Of a DNA stretch of 64,000 nt, positions 33,083-42,249 are shown in pieces. The notes under the pieces are model-generated. The model was given only the letters and a program-made list of their open reading frames with translations, had not been told where the DNA came from and made no database searches. This stretch comes from Cedecea selenatireducens (GTDB lineage: Bacteria > Pseudomonadota > Gammaproteobacteria > Enterobacterales > Enterobacteriaceae). Where the stretch lies: positions 186,001 through 250,000 of the forward strand of contig NZ_JBHIKW010000003.1 of assembly GCF_042138895.1 (NCBI RefSeq). The letters run 5' to 3'. Position 1 is the stretch's first letter; the number at the start of each line of letters is the position of its first letter. A program made the translations under genes and the position numbers.

Positions 33083-33915
33083 TGCCGTCTTCTCTTTTCC
33101 TGCGACGCATGCTGCGCTCTCCGGCCGCCCTCAGCGGGCTGATTATCATTGCCGGGCTGGTGCTTATTGCGCTGTTTGCCCCGCTGCTGGCCCCGTTCGA
33201 TCCTAACTGGCAGGACGCCGCCGCGCGCCTGCAGGCACCCAACGCTCACCATCTGCTGGGTACCGACAGCTACGGTCGCGACCTGCTTTCACGCCTGCTT
33301 TACGGCACCCGCCCGGCGCTGGGCCTGGTGCTGCTGGTTACGGTCATTACCCTGCCGGTTGGGCTGCTGATTGGCATTCTTTCCGGCTATTACGGCGGCT
33401 GGCTGGAGCGTATTCTGATGCGCTTTACCGACGTAGTGATGTCGATGCCGCGCCTGATCCTGGCCTTCGCTTTTGTGGCGATGCTTGGCCCAGGGTTGGT
33501 TAACGGCGCGCTGGCGCTCGCTTTGACAACCTGGCCTGCCTATGCGCGCCAGGCAAGAAGCGAAATACAGCGGCTGCGCCACAGTGATTATCTTGCCGCC
33601 GCAGAAATGATGGGAATTAAAGGCATTCGGCTGCTGGGCGGCCACATCCTGCCTCTGTGTCTGCCTTCCGCCATCGTGCGCCTGGCGCTGGATCTTGCCG
33701 GGATTATTCTTGCCGCCGCCGGACTCGGGTTCCTGGGCCTCGGCGCCCGTCCGCCGATGTCCGAGTGGGGCTCAATGATTGCCGACGGGATGCAGGTGAT
33801 TTTCGATCAATGGTGGATTGCCGCTATTCCTGGCACCGCCATTCTGCTGAGCAGCCTGGCCTTTAACCTGCTGGGCGATGGCCTGCGCGACGTGCTGGAG
33901 CCGCAACATGACTAA
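33082..33915 (+). CDS. ABC importer permease 2 (DppC/OppC type)
   Basis: A 277-residue partner permease. The N-terminal membrane segment and the LGTDSYGRDLLSRLLYGTRPAL motif are typical of DppC. The coupling loop EMMGIKGIRLLGGHILPL and a LGLGARPPMSEWG stretch near the C-terminus follow. It starts inside the permease-1 stop and runs 8 bp into the first ATPase gene, so all three are translationally linked. Confidence 0.92.
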   Translation: MPSSLFLRRMLRSPAALSGLIIIAGLVLIALFAPLLAPFDPNWQDAAARLQAPNAHHLLGTDSYGRDLLSRLLYGTRPALGLVLLVTVITLPVGLLIGILSGYYGGWLERILMRFTDVVMSMPRLILAFAFVAMLGPGLVNGALALALTTWPAYARQARSEIQRLRHSDYLAAAEMMGIKGIRLLGGHILPLCLPSAIVRLALDLAGIILAAAGLGFLGLGARPPMSEWGSMIADGMQVIFDQWWIAAIPGTAILLSSLAFNLLGDGLRDVLEPQHD

Positions 33916-34741
33916 CAGAATTACCGTTTCCGGGCTGAATATCGACTACCCCGGCAGCCGGGTTGTCAGCAACCTTTCCTTCACCCTCGGCAATGAACGC
34001 CTGGCGCTGGTCGGGGAATCCGGTTCAGGAAAATCCATGACGGCGCGAGCCCTGATGGGGCTGGTGCGTAAGCCAGGCAAAGTGAGCGCGGAGCAGCTTA
34101 GCGTGATGGGGCACGACCTGCTCGATATGAACGCCCGTAGCTGGAACCAGCTGCGCGGCAGCGATATCGCCATGGTGCTGCAGGACCCGCGCTATGCGCT
34201 AAACCCGGTGAAAAACGTGCTGCAGCAAATTGACGAGGCGCTCCGCCTGCACCAAAAGCTGTCCTCCGCCGAACGCCGCGATCGCTGCCGCGAGCTGGTG
34301 CAGTCCGTGGGTTTGCCGGACGCGGTGCTGCAGCGTTACCCCGGCGAGCTGTCCGGCGGCATGGGCCAGCGCGTGATGATCGCCATTGCGCTCGCTAATA
34401 ACCCGAAAGTACTGATTGCCGACGAACCAACCTCGGCGCTGGATGCTCGCTTGCGCAACCAAATCCTTGAGCTGCTGGTAGCCCAGTGCGAACAGCGGCA
34501 AATGGCGCTGCTGCTGATTAGCCACGACCTGCCGCTGGTGGCGGAACACTGCCACCGCGTGCTGGTGATGTATCAGGGGCAAAAAGTGGATGAAATGGCG
34601 GCGAGCGCTCTGCCGCAGGCCACGCATCCCTACACGCGCACGCTCTGGACCTGCCGTCCAAATGCCGACACCTATGGGCAGATGCTGCCGACGCTGAACC
34701 GCAGCGAATTCCAGCCAGGAGAGAGTCATGGCGATCGTTAA
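33908..34741 (+). CDS. ABC importer ATPase 1 (DppD/OppD type)
   Basis: A 277-residue nucleotide-binding subunit: Walker A GESGSGKSMT (about residue 36), Q-loop VLQDPRYALNP, signature LSGGMGQRVMIA, Walker B VLIADEPTSALD and the switch histidine in ISHDL. The C-terminal oligopeptide extension common to DppD is short, ending at GESHGDR. The ATG at 33908 is used because the extra ten codons upstream overlap permease 2 and are not conserved. Confidence 0.92.
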   Translation: MTNRITVSGLNIDYPGSRVVSNLSFTLGNERLALVGESGSGKSMTARALMGLVRKPGKVSAEQLSVMGHDLLDMNARSWNQLRGSDIAMVLQDPRYALNPVKNVLQQIDEALRLHQKLSSAERRDRCRELVQSVGLPDAVLQRYPGELSGGMGQRVMIAIALANNPKVLIADEPTSALDARLRNQILELLVAQCEQRQMALLLISHDLPLVAEHCHRVLVMYQGQKVDEMAASALPQATHPYTRTLWTCRPNADTYGQMLPTLNRSEFQPGESHGDR

Positions 34742-35450
34742 GATTGATAATCTGGGCGTCGAGTTTGCCGCAAAAGGCGGCATCAAAACCGCCGTCGCCG
34801 GGGCCAGTTTTGCGATTGAGCAGGGCGAAACCTTTAGCCTGATTGGCGCTTCAGGCTGCGGGAAATCGACCATTCTGCGCGTGCTTGCCGGGCTACAGCG
34901 TGAGTGGAAAGGCAGCGTGGAACTGCTGGGCAATAACATTGTTGCCGGGAGGCGTTTTCAGGGAGCCCTGCGCCGCGAAGTGCAGATGGTATTTCAGGAC
35001 CCTTACGCCTCACTGCACCCCAACCACACGATTTGGCGCACGCTGGCTGAACCGCTAAAAATCCACGGTGAAAGCAATATCGAAGCACGCGTGGAAGAAG
35101 CGTTAAGCCAGGTTGGGCTGCCGGCCGATGCGGCGAAACGCTACCCGCACCAGCTTTCCGGCGGCCAGCGCCAGCGCGTGGCTATCGCTCGGGCGCTGCT
35201 GCTGCGCCCGAAAATCCTGCTGCTTGATGAACCAACTTCCGCGCTGGATATGTCGGTACAGGCTGAAATCCTTAACCTGTTGAACCGCCTGAAGCAGCAG
35301 CACGGTATGACCTACCTGCTGGTCAGCCACGATGCCGACGTGATTGCCCATATGTCGGACCGCGCGGCATTTATGGCGAATGGCGTGATTGAGCGCAGCT
35401 TCGATCGCACCGCGCTGGTTAACGGTGAACACAGAATGGCGCACGCGTAA
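34728..35450 (+). CDS. ABC importer ATPase 2 (DppF/OppF type)
   Basis: A 240-residue second ATPase starting 14 bp inside the end of ATPase 1. Walker A is GASGCGKSTI (about residue 40), Q-loop VFQDPYASLHP, signature LSGGQRQRVAIA and Walker B ILLLDEPTSALD. It completes a canonical binding protein-permease-permease-ATPase-ATPase set, in the order seen for dipeptide and oligopeptide importers. It lacks the long C-terminal extension of full OppF, so its substrate group is not certain. Confidence 0.92.
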   Translation: MAIVKIDNLGVEFAAKGGIKTAVAGASFAIEQGETFSLIGASGCGKSTILRVLAGLQREWKGSVELLGNNIVAGRRFQGALRREVQMVFQDPYASLHPNHTIWRTLAEPLKIHGESNIEARVEEALSQVGLPADAAKRYPHQLSGGQRQRVAIARALLLRPKILLLDEPTSALDMSVQAEILNLLNRLKQQHGMTYLLVSHDADVIAHMSDRAAFMANGVIERSFDRTALVNGEHRMAHA

Positions 35451-35454
35451 CGCA

Positions 35455-35571
35455 TTATTCCAGCGTCACCATTTCCTCGTCAGACAAAGCCAGAATGCAG
35501 CGATTGCGGCCGGTGTTTTGGCCGTAATACATGGCTTTGTCTGCGCGCCCAATGGCGCTGTACAGGGTCGG
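35455..35571 (-). pseudogene. C-terminal remnant of a diguanylate cyclase (GGDEF) gene
   Basis: Only the last about 38 codons of a GGDEF-domain protein remain: the conserved tail IGRADKAMYYGQNTGRNRC is readable, ending at a stop at 35455. The catalytic GG[D/E]EF motif and everything before it are absent, so it has no cyclase activity. The frame extends about 28 codons further upstream without homology to GGDEF. It is squeezed between the last ABC gene (4 bp) and the patA promoter. Confidence 0.65.
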
Positions 35572-35789
35572 CCTCTGGCCTGATCCGGGGCAGGCCATCG
35601 CTAATGAATCGCTCTTTTGCACCCTTTCAGGGCAAACGTCCTTTTTATACATCAAAACCCCCTATTTCCCTCTAAATCACGTCGCCGCCGCCAGCATTAA
35701 AACACGCAAAATGTAATCCATTGTGATTAATTATTGCACAGATGCAGTCCTGCGGGCGTTTATCCCGATTTCACTTACGGAACGTTACC

Positions 35790-35805
35790 TGGCGCAATCC
35801 CTGCA
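35790..35805 (+). promoter_or_regulatory. Sigma-54 promoter of patA
   Basis: TGGCGC-AATCC-CTGCA matches the -24/-12 sigma-54 consensus (TGGCAC, N5, TTGCA) with correct spacing of the invariant GG and GC. It lies about 48 bases upstream of the patA start. E. coli patA (ygjG) is likewise sigma-54 dependent under nitrogen limitation. Confidence 0.8.
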
Positions 35806-35852
35806 ATACTTATTTTGTGTATCGCGTGATACGCCACACCCAGGAGCACATT

Positions 35853-37250
<1,398 letters not shown>

Positions 37251-37253
37251 TTG

Positions 37254-37358
37254 ACCCTCACCCCAACCCTCTCCCTGAAAGGGAGAGGGAGTTTTCCGTG
37301 CCTGCTGACCGTTTTTTTATCCCCTCTCCCCTCTGGGGAGAGGGACAGGGTGAGGGGC
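37254..37358. repeat. REP-like inverted pair (copy C) between patA and lsrG
   Basis: Two CCCTCTCCC palindromes, about 50 bases apart, are bounded outside by ACCCTCACCCC and GGGTGAGGGG. This is the same BIME-like arrangement as at 14692-14790. It begins 4 bases after the patA stop and lies between the convergent patA and lsrG ends, where it may halt transcription from either side. Confidence 0.8.
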
Positions 37359-37363
37359 AATCT

Positions 37364-37654
37364 CTACGGCAGCAGCCCGATAAAACTCCGCTTCTTACGC
37401 GGCTCAGACATCATCTCATCCAGCTTTTCAACGCAGGCAAGGTAGTGCGGCGTCTTCTTGTGCGCCAGCACTGCAGCCTCATCCAGGTAAGCCTCGTAGA
37501 TAAAAAATCGCGTCGCGACATCCGGGTCCTGCAGCACGTCGAAGCGCAAATTGCCGGGCTCTTTGATAGCCCCTTCGTGATTCGCCTGAAACACCGCCAG
37601 AAACTCGTCGACGCGCTCGGGCTTAATGTTAATTTCTACCAGCGTTACGTTCAT
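37364..37654 (-). CDS. lsrG: Phospho-AI-2 isomerase LsrG
   Basis: A 96-residue ABM-fold protein. In E. coli it isomerises phospho-AI-2 (P-DPD) on the way to the LsrF thiolysis step. The conserved start MNVTLVEINIKPERVDEF, the strand LRFDVLQDPD and the C-terminal PRKKRSFIGL are present. It overlaps lsrF by 4 bp, in the order lsrF-lsrG as in E. coli. The lsr importer genes usually found upstream are not here. Confidence 0.93.
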   Translation of the reverse strand: MNVTLVEINIKPERVDEFLAVFQANHEGAIKEPGNLRFDVLQDPDVATRFFIYEAYLDEAAVLAHKKTPHYLACVEKLDEMMSEPRKKRSFIGLLP

Positions 37655-38541
37655 GCCTTATCTCCCTGATGTTTCGCTTCAAGCCAGAACTGATAAGCTT
37701 CGCGGGCCGACATATTCTCGTGCACGACTTTTTTCACCGCCTGCAGCATCGCCAGCGGGGCTTCAGACTGGAAGATGTTGCGCCCCATATCCACGCCGGA
37801 CGCGCCCTGGTCTATCGCCTTAAAGCACATCTCCAGCGCTTCCTGTTCGGGCAGTTTTTTGCCTCCGGCGATGACGATCGGCACCGGGCAGCTGGCGGCG
37901 ACTTTCTCAAAACCTTCCTCGACGAAGTAGGTTTTCACAAACTGCGCCCCAAGTTCGGCGGCAATGCGGCTCGCCAGCGAGAAATAACGAGCATCACGCG
38001 CCATCTCTTTGCCGACGCCGGTCACCGCCAGCGTAGGAATGCCGTAGCGCGTGCCTTCATCCACCAGCTTGATGATGTTGTTGATCGACTGGTGCTCATA
38101 CTCGCTGCCGATATAAATCTGTGCGGCCACCGCGCAGGCGTTGAGGCGTAAAGCATCCTCCATCGTCACCGCGACGCTTTCGCGCGAGAGTTCGCTAAGA
38201 ATGGAGTTGCCGCCTGAGGCGCGCAGCACAACGGGCTTGTTGGTTGCCGGAGGCACTACGCTGCGCAGAATGCCGCGGGTACACATCAGCACATCCGTTT
38301 CAGGGAACAGCGGCGCAATCGAGAGATCGATCCGTTCAAGCCCGGTGGTTGGCCCCTGAAAATAGCCGTGATCGAAGGCCAGCATTACGGTGCGCCCGGT
38401 ATTCGGGTTAAAGATCCTCGCCAGCCGCGACTGCATGCCCCAGTCCAGTGCCCCGCTTCCCTTCAGGTAAAAAGCCCGGTTCTCCTGCGGTTGGCCAATA
38501 CCGAAGTCTTTTCCGTCCTTAATATCATCCAGATCTGCCAT
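37651..38541 (-). CDS. lsrF: 3-hydroxy-2,4-pentadione 5-phosphate thiolase LsrF
   Basis: A 296-residue class I aldolase-like enzyme that transfers acetyl from the phospho-AI-2 breakdown product to CoA. The start at 38541 gives the standard ADLDDIKDGKDFGI N-terminus behind GAGGACG. The barrel motifs RTVMLAFDHGYFQGPT and VVLRASGGNSIL, and the catalytic lysine in FVKTYFVEEGF, are visible. It is divergent from lsrK with a 169-bp intergenic region. Confidence 0.94.
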   Translation of the reverse strand: MADLDDIKDGKDFGIGQPQENRAFYLKGSGALDWGMQSRLARIFNPNTGRTVMLAFDHGYFQGPTTGLERIDLSIAPLFPETDVLMCTRGILRSVVPPATNKPVVLRASGGNSILSELSRESVAVTMEDALRLNACAVAAQIYIGSEYEHQSINNIIKLVDEGTRYGIPTLAVTGVGKEMARDARYFSLASRIAAELGAQFVKTYFVEEGFEKVAASCPVPIVIAGGKKLPEQEALEMCFKAIDQGASGVDMGRNIFQSEAPLAMLQAVKKVVHENMSAREAYQFWLEAKHQGDKA

Positions 38542-38710
38542 GACGTCCTCTCCCGGATCCGTGTGTGAATAAGAGATAGTGTTCAAAAACTTAGTCAGGG
38601 ATCGGCGATTGCAACCGTGCAGCGATCACAAAACATCCAAATAGATCGGCCAGATCGCTCGCAATAGATAAGAGTTTATTTATTGAACTGGCGACGGAAG
38701 AGGTCTGCGA

Positions 38711-40285
38711 ATGAGTTATTTACTTGCACTGGACGCCGGAACGGGCAGTATCCGCGCCGTTATCTTCGATACATCGGGCCAGCAAATCGCCGTTGGCCAG
38801 GCCGAATGGAAGCATCTCAGCGTGACCGACGTACCGGGATCGATGGAATTCGATCTCACCGTCAACTGGCAGCTCGCCTGCCGCTGCATCCACGAGGCCT
38901 TGCACAAGGCAAATCTCTCGTCTTCGGCAATAAGCGCCGTCTCCTGCTGCTCGATGCGGGAAGGGATCGTCCTTTACGATCGCAGCGGCGAGCCCGTCTG
39001 GGCCTGTGCTAACGTGGACGCCCGCGCCAGCCGCGAGGTCAGCGAGCTTAAGGAGATCCATGACTTTCAGTTCGAGTCTGAGGTGTACCACGTTTCAGGC
39101 CAGACGCTGGCGTTAAGCGCCATGCCGCGCCTGCTATGGCTGGCGCACCATCGCCCGGACATCTATCGCAAAGCGGCCACCATCACGATGATTAGCGACT
39201 GGCTGGCCGCCAAACTTTCCGGCGAGCTGGCGGTTGACCCTTCTAACGCCGGCACCACCGGCATGCTGGACCTGGCGACCCGCGACTGGCGCCCTGCTCT
39301 GCTCGATATGGCAGGGCTACGTGCCGACATACTTTCTCCGGTGAAAGAAACCGGCACCTTATTGGGCAGCGTAACGCAGCAGGCTGCCGAAGAAAGTGGG
39401 CTGCAGAAAGGCACGCCGGTGGTGATGGGCGGCGGCGACGTTCAGCTGGGCTGCCTGGGGCTGGGCATCGTCAGGGCCGGGCAAACGGCGGTGCTGGGCG
39501 GCACGTTCTGGCAGCAGGTAGTCAACCTGCCGGCAATCAAAACCGATCCAGATATGAACATCCGCATTAACCCGCACGTAATTCACAACATGGTGCAGGC
39601 GGAGTCGATCAGCTTCTTTACCGGCCTGACGATGCGCTGGTTCCGGGACGCCTTTTGCGCGGAAGAAAAGCTGCTTGCCGGGCGCCTCGGCGTGGATACC
39701 TACGCGCTGATGGAAGAGATGGCAGGCCGCGTGCCCGCGGGCTCCCACGGCGTGATGCCAATTTTCTCCGACGCCATGCATTTCAAGCAGTGGTACCACG
39801 CCGCACCGTCATTCATTAACCTTTCCATTGACCCTGAGAAGTGCAACAAAGCCACGCTATTTCGCGCCTTAGAGGAAAACGCGGCGATTGTCTCCGCCTG
39901 TAACCTGGAGCAGATTTCCGGCTTTTCTGGCGTGAAGTTCGACTCGCTCGTCTTCGCCGGGGGAGGTTCAAAAGGCGCGCTGTGGAGCCAGATCCTCAGC
40001 GATGTCACCGGCCTGCCGGTACGTGTTCCGGTAGTGAAAGAGGCAACGGCGTTGGGCTGTGCCATTGCCGCAGGCGTTGGTGCCGGGATTTTCGATTCGC
40101 TGGCCAATACCGGCGAGCGCCTTGTGCAATGGCAGCGGGAGTTCACGCCGAACCCGGCGCACCGCGAGCTTTACGACGAGATGAAGCGCAAGTGGCAAAA
40201 GGTGTATGCCGACCAGTTAACGCTGGTGGACAGCGGCCTGACGACATCGATGTGGCAGGCGCCGGGGATTGTACCAGGGGACTGA
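38711..40285 (+). CDS. lsrK: Autoinducer-2 kinase LsrK
   Basis: A 524-residue FGGY-family kinase that phosphorylates imported AI-2 in the cytosol, trapping it and producing the LsrR inducer. The N-terminal phosphate-binding motif LALDAGTGSIRAVIFD, the MEFDLTVNW motif, the GGGDVQLGCLGLG loop and the C-terminal FAGGGSKGALWSQIL nucleotide motif are intact. In E. coli lsrK pairs with lsrR; here no lsrR follows. It stands divergent to lsrFG and is followed by a REP-like unit. Confidence 0.95.
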   Translation: MSYLLALDAGTGSIRAVIFDTSGQQIAVGQAEWKHLSVTDVPGSMEFDLTVNWQLACRCIHEALHKANLSSSAISAVSCCSMREGIVLYDRSGEPVWACANVDARASREVSELKEIHDFQFESEVYHVSGQTLALSAMPRLLWLAHHRPDIYRKAATITMISDWLAAKLSGELAVDPSNAGTTGMLDLATRDWRPALLDMAGLRADILSPVKETGTLLGSVTQQAAEESGLQKGTPVVMGGGDVQLGCLGLGIVRAGQTAVLGGTFWQQVVNLPAIKTDPDMNIRINPHVIHNMVQAESISFFTGLTMRWFRDAFCAEEKLLAGRLGVDTYALMEEMAGRVPAGSHGVMPIFSDAMHFKQWYHAAPSFINLSIDPEKCNKATLFRALEENAAIVSACNLEQISGFSGVKFDSLVFAGGGSKGALWSQILSDVTGLPVRVPVVKEATALGCAIAAGVGAGIFDSLANTGERLVQWQREFTPNPAHRELYDEMKRKWQKVYADQLTLVDSGLTTSMWQAPGIVPGD

Positions 40286-40298
40286 GAACATTTTTTAT

Positions 40299-40335
40299 CC
40301 CCTCTCCCTTTCAGGGAGAGGGCCAGGGTGAGGGT
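40299..40335. repeat. REP-like element (copy D), single unit
   Basis: CCCTCTCCC and its inverted copy GGGAGAGGG around a 4-base loop, followed by CCAGGGTGAGGG, lie just after the lsrK stop. This is the single-unit form of the repeat seen at four other places. Confidence 0.75.
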
Positions 40336-40473
40336 AAAACCGCTTTGTATCACACTGTATCTACGACTCCGCCAGATACGCCGTCATGCAAAAAGAGCTG
40401 ATTGGGAAACACGCCACCTACATTCCCATGATGTGATAGCCGAACACTTTATAACGGCTTCGGAGAAAACATC

Positions 40474-41457
40474 ATGTTCAACAAATTCACCCTGTCTGCG
40501 CTGATTGCTCCACTTTCCCTCTCGGTGGTTTTCGCCTGCCAGGCGGAAGCGGCGGGTTTCGATGCTAATCAGATAAAACAGATTAACGCAGGCGTGCTTA
40601 ACGTCGGCTATGTCGATCTCGGCCCAAAAGACGGGCAGCCGGTTGTGCTGCTGCACGGCTGGCCCTATGACATCAACAGTTTTGATACGGTAGCACCGGA
40701 GCTGGCAAAGCAGGGCTACCGGGTTATCGTGCCTAACCTGCGCGGCTTCGGCAGCACTCGCTTCCTTTCCCCTTCCACGCCGCGCAACGGCGAGCCTGCC
40801 GCGCTGGCTCAGGATACGGTTGCGCTGTTGGACGCATTACATATCAAACAGGCCATTTTCGGCGGGTATGACTGGGGCGCACGCACGGCGGATATCGTGG
40901 CGGCACTGCACCCGGAGCGCGTCAAAGCGCTGGTGTCGGTCAGCGGCTATCTGATTAGCAGCCAGGAAGCGGGGAAAAAACCGCTGCCGCCGCAGGCCGA
41001 GCTGCAATGGTGGTATCAGTTCTATTTCGCGACCCCACGCGGCGCGGCAGGCTACGAGAAGAATACCCATGAGTTCGCCAGATTGATCTGGCAGCAGGCT
41101 TCGCCGGGCTGGAAGTTCAGCGACGAAACCTTCAATACCAGCGCCAAATCGCTGGATAACCCGGATCACGTCGCCATTACGCTAAGCAACTATCGCTGGC
41201 GTCAGGGGCTGGAAAACGGCGAGCAGAAATACGCGGCGGATGAGAAAAAGCTGGCCGCACTGCCGAACATCACCGTACCGAGCATCACGATTGAAGGCGC
41301 CAATAACGGGGCACCACATCCTGCACCGGCAGCGTATGCCGCGAAATTTACCGGCAAGTATGAACACCGCACCTTCAGCGGCAATATAGGCCACAACCCA
41401 CCGCAGGAAGCGCCGGAAGCGTTTGTGAAGGCAGTAGTAGATGCCGGTAAGCTGTAG
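40474..41457 (+). CDS. Exported alpha/beta hydrolase, epoxide-hydrolase-like
   Basis: A 327-residue alpha/beta hydrolase. The N-terminus is a signal peptide (1 to about 27, cut after AEA), so the enzyme is probably periplasmic. The oxyanion motif HGWPYD (61-66) and the nucleophile elbow GGYDWGAR, with Asp133 instead of Ser, point to the epoxide hydrolase/haloalkane dehalogenase group; a late His (in NIGHNPP) completes the triad. The substrate is unknown. It is separate from the downstream two-component genes but lies 51 bp before them. Confidence 0.85.
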   Translation: MFNKFTLSALIAPLSLSVVFACQAEAAGFDANQIKQINAGVLNVGYVDLGPKDGQPVVLLHGWPYDINSFDTVAPELAKQGYRVIVPNLRGFGSTRFLSPSTPRNGEPAALAQDTVALLDALHIKQAIFGGYDWGARTADIVAALHPERVKALVSVSGYLISSQEAGKKPLPPQAELQWWYQFYFATPRGAAGYEKNTHEFARLIWQQASPGWKFSDETFNTSAKSLDNPDHVAITLSNYRWRQGLENGEQKYAADEKKLAALPNITVPSITIEGANNGAPHPAPAAYAAKFTGKYEHRTFSGNIGHNPPQEAPEAFVKAVVDAGKL

Positions 41458-41508
41458 TAAAAAAGCTATGCTAGTTTTAGCCTTCACTTTTAGCGCCGGG
41501 AGCCCCAG

Positions 41509-42249
41509 GTGGAACACATCGATCATATTCTCGTGGTGGACGACGACCGCGATATTCGCGAGCTTATCGTCAGCTATCTGGAAAAATCAGGCTACCGGGC
41601 AAGCGGCGCGGCAAACGGCAAGGAGATGCGTGCCGTGCTGGACAAGCAGCACGTCGACTTAGTGGTGCTGGACGTGATGATGCCCGGCGACGACGGGCTG
41701 ACGCTCTGCCGCCAGCTGCGCAGCGATAAACATAAAGACTTGCCGATCCTGATGCTGACCGCCAGAAACGAAGATACCGACAGGATCCTCGGCCTGGAGA
41801 TGGGTGCAGATGACTACGTGGTTAAGCCTTTTGTCGCTCGCGAGCTGCTGGCGCGGATCAAAGCGATCCTCCGCCGCTTCCGCGCGTTGCCGCCCAATTT
41901 GCAGGTGACCGAAGCGGGCAGGATCATCGCTTTCGGCGAGTGGAAGCTGGATACTTCCGCTCGCCACTTGATTGATTTACAGGGCACGATCGTTGCGCTG
42001 AGCGGCGCGGAATACCGCCTGCTGCGCGTGTTTTTGGATCACCCGCAGCGCGTGCTGACGCGCGATCAGCTGCTAAATCTGACTCAGGGCCGCGATGCCG
42101 AGCTGTTCGAGCGCTCGATCGATTTGCTGGTCAGCCGCGTGCGCCAGCGCTTAAACGAGGATGCGCGGACTCCTGCCTACATCAAAACCGTGCGTAGCGA
42201 AGGCTATGTACTTTCCATGCCCGTCACCATCGTTGAGGCGCGAGAATGA
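41509..42249 (+). CDS. OmpR-family response regulator
   Basis: A 246-residue regulator starting at GTG (41509). The receiver domain has DDDRD acidic residues and the phospho-acceptor Asp55 in LVVLDVMMPGD. The C-terminal winged-helix domain (about 145-235) has a typical RSIDLLVSRVRQRLNED recognition helix region. It overlaps its kinase by 4 bp (ATGA). It resembles the OmpR group that includes TctD/QseB relatives, but no exact orthologue is recognised. Confidence 0.9.
   Translation: MEHIDHILVVDDDRDIRELIVSYLEKSGYRASGAANGKEMRAVLDKQHVDLVVLDVMMPGDDGLTLCRQLRSDKHKDLPILMLTARNEDTDRILGLEMGADDYVVKPFVARELLARIKAILRRFRALPPNLQVTEAGRIIAFGEWKLDTSARHLIDLQGTIVALSGAEYRLLRVFLDHPQRVLTRDQLLNLTQGRDAELFERSIDLLVSRVRQRLNEDARTPAYIKTVRSEGYVLSMPVTIVEARE

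Noticed and set aside
30384..35450. Naming the ABC importer dpp, opp, nik or gsi
   Set aside because: The architecture fits several subfamilies; no ligand-specific residue pattern was clear enough.
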